The notes beneath the pieces were generated by a model, which saw nothing but the letters and a program-made list of their open reading frames with translations, did not search any database and had not been told where the DNA came from. From Dysidea avara (Eukaryota; Porifera; Demospongiae; Dictyoceratida; Dysideidae), in assembly GCF_963678975.1 (NCBI RefSeq), contig NC_089281.1, forward strand, positions 23,106,765 through 23,170,764: a stretch of 64,000 nucleotides of DNA, read 5' to 3'. Below, one piece after another: positions 59,929 to 64,000 of this stretch. Position numbers and translations under genes: made by a program. Positions within the stretch are counted from its first letter, which is position 1, and the number at the start of each line of letters is the position of its first letter.

Positions 59929-61315
59929 TTTAAAAAAAGACTAGTAATCATATACCACGTATGTACAACCTAGTTAACATTTTCAGAGTATATTTAGGGA
60001 ATTTTCAGAACCTTTTGAACTTTAAACTTGTGGGCGTGTAACAGGAACACCAGTTTGGCAGCACAAATATACAGAATAAATGGGAACAGGGCAGGGTAGT
60101 ATAGTTACAGATTAATAGCAAGTGGATTAAAGGTATGATTCAATACTCTAATAAAGCAGTTTTCATAATGGAATACAATTATGACCGAGCATTAAAATTA
60201 ACAGAATTTGATTATGTATTTGGGTCACTAGAATACCAGACCAACCATAAGCCATTTAGGGCTTAAAGGAAACCAAAGATGTATTGAAAATAGTTTTTAC
60301 TATACATGAAATCATGAATCTGGTAAAATTTGAGACTTAATGTTCAAAATCTGTCAGCAGCTGGGAGCTATGCCCCCCAGACTCCTGCACCTATATCACT
60401 GACTACCAAATAAACCACCTTCAAAAATCCTGGCTATGCCCCTGAGTTTAGAATATTACAAAACAATTTGAAGATCGTATTTGGTACTAAATGCATGTCT
60501 AGACTCAGGAGCCCATCAATAACCCTGATTAGGTAGAACATAATAAAAAAAAATTGAATAATTTAAAAATATCTAGCAACAGTGTTAACAGCACGATTTT
60601 CACAAATTTTAGCTCTCTGCTGTATTAAAGGAACATATTGTGAACATCATTCATTATGATATCTTTTATGATACAATACAAGGGCTGATCCAGGGGGGTG
60701 CACAAGTGCACCCTGTTAACCTTAGCATTACTTCAACATACTGGTTGAATGTAAGGCAACTGTGTGGAAGATCCAAAGGAGGCACAAAAGGCATGAGTGG
60801 CATCTCCCCATCCACAAACCAAATAGTCTAAGTCACTGTATGCATTTGACATGGCAAATGAAAGATTTTTATATTGTGCAGTTTGTACACCATAACCATA
60901 CGATGCAAATTACATACTTTAGTGTCATAAACTAGTTATGGAAATCAGTAGTACTACTAATCACTTCAACTCGTGTTTATGAAGACCCGAGAGGTCGCTA
61001 ACGCCCCTGCAAAGTGTCAAAATTGTGTGCAAGAGTACTAATATTTATGTATTTCAAAAATATTTCAATTTCTTTTACAAGTTTTAGTTGTGAATGAATG
61101 GACAACAGGGGATCACAGAAACCTTGACAGATGTAGAGACGTAGAACAATGACATAACACTTATATCAGTATGTTAGGCTTTAATTAGAATATTTTATTG
61201 CAGATCGCGTGTGTATGATAAATGGTGGACATGTGTACTGTATGAATCACTCTGGCTTTCAGTGATCGTGACGAGGATCAAGTCGAATCCATAACAACTG
61301 CCTTCGTACATCTGT
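59929..61315. other. No gene; possible LTR of the downstream BEL element
   Basis: A 20-bp motif variant (CAATACTCTAATAAAGCAGT) lies at 60141-60160. The last few hundred bases before 61316 should contain the 5' LTR of the BEL/Pao element, but without a 3' copy in the window its start cannot be fixed. Confidence 0.4.
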
Positions 61316-61321
61316 ATATGC

Positions 61322-61338
61322 TGGTGCTGTGACCAGGC
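61322..61338 (+). other. Likely BEL/Pao primer-binding region
   Basis: TGGTGCTGTGACCAGG resembles the TGGTGCCGTGACC leader that typically follows the 5' LTR of BEL/Pao elements. It lies about 120 bp before the gag start. Confidence 0.5.
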
Positions 61339-61459
61339 CAGTTTCTTAACCCGTCACTCAGAAGTCGTGGTACCGTGGCATTCAATAACGGTACCACAGA
61401 AGGCAAGTGATTTTTCTGTCTAGAACGATTTGTTGTTGTACACTTTCCTTAGGCACGAG

Positions 61460-63391
61460 ATGGACGAGCTCAAGCAACTATGCAACTCCCGAAAAGGATA
61501 CAGATTGCACCTCAACAAACTCCTCACGAAGGCCAAGGAAATGTTAGACCACTATCAAACCTTTGAGACGGAATTTAACACTGCTACACTTACTGATATT
61601 TGTCGCCAATTGCAACAAAAGGATGATATCATTTCGAAGTTAGACTCTCAAATCGTCCCACTCATTGGTGATGAAGAGGAACTGGTAGCAGATGTTTGTG
61701 AGGCTGAAGAGATTAAAGAATCCTTATCAACTACCATCTCTCAGATCACGGAGATTCTGGAAACTCACTCACCCAGTACTGAGCCACAGTTCCCCCAGCC
61801 TAAACCGTCTGTCAATCCAGACTCCCAGAGTGATTATTCACAAGATGTCACAACACAGATTGATCAGCATAACATTGAACAAACGGAGGAATCTCGCACT
61901 GCCCAACCCCCTCCTCCCACCCAACCCAGGCCAGTTATTCAAGGTGTTACACATCTAACCAAACTCAGTATTCCCACCTTCTCTGAACCAGTTACAGTGG
62001 CAGTCTTTCTGGGATTGTTTTGAGGCAGCAGTAGATCAAAACCCCTCCATTACTGAAGTACAGAAGCTGAGCTATTTAAGATCACAGCTCCAAGGAAGTG
62101 GACTACAAGTCATTGCCGGTATGTCGCTAACCAATGCCAACTATAGGCACTCAGTGATGCTGCTGAAGGAGAGATACGATGAAGCAAGTAAGCTAGTGGA
62201 CGCCCATATGAAGGCATTGATAGGAATAAGCAGCCCAGCCAACACTTTAGTGGCATTACAACAATTCCATGACTCAGTTGAAGGCCATGTTCGTAGCTTA
62301 CAGTCTTTAGGGACCCCACCAGAACAATATGAATCCATGCTGGTCCCTATGTTACAAAGCAAACTTTCACCAGGGACTCTTAGAAACCTTGCCAGAGCCA
62401 ATGGGACAGAACAGTGGACCCTAACAAGTCACAGAAGGCAATTCTACAGGAGATACGTGTTCTTCAGTTGGGAGCAGATTCCTCTGCACACCACATCAAC
62501 CACCCCACACCTACTGCTTCATTCCTGGCTAGTACTGATCGGAAACCCTCCAAAGCACTCAAGGATCCTCAGAAACAATCCAGCTGTGTATTTTGTAAAG
62601 GATCACATGCAACAACTGCATGTGATACAGTCAAAGACACACAGAAACGCATAGACATTGTCAGGCGTAACATGCTGTGCTTCAACTGCCTGGGTCGCTA
62701 CAAAATCTCTCAATGTCAATCTAAATATCGTTGCCGACTCTGTAATCACCGTCACCACACTAGCATATGTACTGACTCATCACCAGCTGTTAACTCTGCT
62801 ACCCCAGTGTCAATTGCTAGCACAGGCACCAGTGATAGCACCAACGCAACAAACACTAATCCAACCACTACCACAGCCTCCATGACAACCCTAGCTAGTG
62901 AGTCACTCATATCACCCACCACTACTGTATTCTTGCTGAAAACTGCCATTGCTACAATCACCTCGAGCTCAGAAAATACAGAAGTCGAAGCTAACATCTT
63001 GTTTGACGAGGGCTCTCAACGTTCTTTCCTCACTGAAGACCTAGCTAGGGCCCTATCACTCACTCCACATCACAAGGAAGACATTTACCTATCATCATTT
63101 GGCTCTAGACAACCGCTCAATAAGACAATGGATGTGGCACACATCAACATCAAGACCAACACTGGAGAAGCTGTACCAATGTCGGTACTGATTGTACCGA
63201 CAATTGCCACTCCATTACGAAACACAGTACAGACCAATGGCACTCAACTACCACACCTATGTGGCCTAAAGCTGGCTCACCCCATTAGTGTGGATCAATG
63301 GTCCAACCTGGCTGTGCAACCAACAACAGTGGCCAAGATGGGATTTTCAATCGTCAATATCTCACCTCCATGCAGTGGCAGCAATCATTGA
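61460..63391 (+). pseudogene. BEL/Pao gag-protease, frameshifted
   Basis: A Gag beginning at ATG 61460 stays open to 62023, continues in another frame at 62121-62430, and again at 62414-63391 with three Cys/His knuckles and the protease. Protease has DEG at the active site where BEL proteases usually show DSG, suggesting a damaged enzyme. A threonine-rich spacer (about residues 125-165 of the last block) separates knuckles and protease. Confidence 0.8.
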
Positions 63392-64000
63392 GCCCTTTGT
63401 GCCGACCGACCAACCACCTACAACAAGCCTGCATTTCCTCATTCAAGCGACAAGGTTCAGCACACTGAGAAAACTCGAAGTGTCACATCTTATGTCCACA
63501 GATTTATACATAACCAGCGTAATCCAAATACACAACGGAGAGGTCCTATCACACCTCAAGAGCTCACCCAAGCCAACAATACTTGGATCTACAGTTGTCA
63601 ACATGAGGTTTATTGGAAGGAAATCAAGAACTTGTCTACTCCTAATCAGAAACGTCTTCCTCTTGTAAGACAACTTCGTCTGTTTCTAGATGACAAGGGA
63701 TTCCTGAGATGTGGAGGCCAAATCCACAATACAGAAGATGCCAAGTTTCCCATATCTGTTACTGCCACGACATCCGTTTACAACCTTACTTGTCTATTCC
63801 ATTCACACCCAATTGTACCATGCAGGAGTCAACAGCACAGTCACCACGATCTGCCAAAGTTATTGGATACCAACAGCAAGACAATTTGTCAAGACCCTGT
63901 TACACCGCTGCACCACATGCAGAAGACAGTGCAGTAAACCTTATCCTAACCCTGACCCAGCTCCGTTACCAAAATACAGACTGCAGGACCTCCCCCCGTT

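Larger units (their letters stand above)
61322..64000 (+). mobile_element. BEL/Pao retrotransposon remnant, RT region deleted, runs off the window
   Basis: Plus-strand blocks in order: a gag start MDELKQLCNSRKGYRLHLNK (61460); DUF1759 Gag (TKLSIPTFSEPV, then in the next frame QNPSITEVQKLSYLRSQLQG); CCHC-type knuckles (CVFCKGSHATTAC, CFNCLGRYKISQC, CRLCNHRHHTSIC); aspartic protease (ILFDEGSQRSFLTEDLA); and, from about 63460, the integrase N-terminal region (RLPLVRQLRLFLDDKGFLRC, then YHAGVNSTVTTICQSYW and RCTTCRRQC). The reverse transcriptase and RNase H that should lie between protease and integrase are absent, so an internal deletion joined them near 63390-63460. Frameshifts near 62010, 62420 and 63390. 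Inactive. Confidence 0.9.

Overview
The window looks like nuclear DNA from an early-branching animal, most probably a demosponge of the Amphimedon type. This is an inference from three things: short-intron animal housekeeping genes, a death-domain/kinase style gene of the sort expanded in sponges, and dense AT-rich accessory DNA packed with fold-back elements, minisatellites and broken retroelements. No CRISPR array, rRNA or convincing tRNA gene was seen.

Layout. 1-12 kb is a nest of retroelements: a possible zinc-motif remnant, two minus-strand LINE fragments (2.5-5.8 kb), and a young, nearly intact Ty3/gypsy element (6152-11281) with near-identical LTRs, a tRNA-Leu-like primer site and a canonical -1 frameshift heptamer. 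That element is inserted in a membrane-protein-like reading frame. 12-20.7 kb carries exons of a minus-strand death-domain plus kinase-like gene, separated by a 6-kb fold-back element that contains a 2-kb minisatellite. 20.7-36.4 kb has no confident gene: it holds MITEs, an inverted pair of an 800-bp repeat, LINE scraps and more minisatellites.

36.7-47.8 kb is a compact gene island. From left to right: a minus-strand transcription unit that encodes a complete NMNAT (NAD biosynthesis) and, in phase across a 130-bp intron, a complete but catalytically stripped hexokinase domain; a 100-residue basic protein whose stop is 74 bp before the NMNAT start; a divergent 182-residue basic protein; NOG1/GTPBP4 (minus, one coding exon); and, head to head with NOG1, the DHX15/Prp43 DEAH helicase (plus, about 14 exons). 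NOG1 and DHX15 both serve ribosome assembly or RNP remodelling, and only 146 bp separate their start codons.

47.8-61 kb is again sparse: exons of an STPR-like basic protein, a coiled-coil exon inside an inverted repeat, a weak class C GPCR-like exon, a (CACT)n array and several MITEs. 61.3-64 kb is a plus-strand BEL/Pao retroelement remnant lacking its reverse transcriptase.

The most interesting item is the predicted NMNAT-pseudohexokinase fusion (36709-39520). Next are a dispersed 20-bp motif (GATACTCTAATAGAGCAGTC) found more than ten times in both orientations, often at repeat boundaries, and the gypsy frameshift signal.
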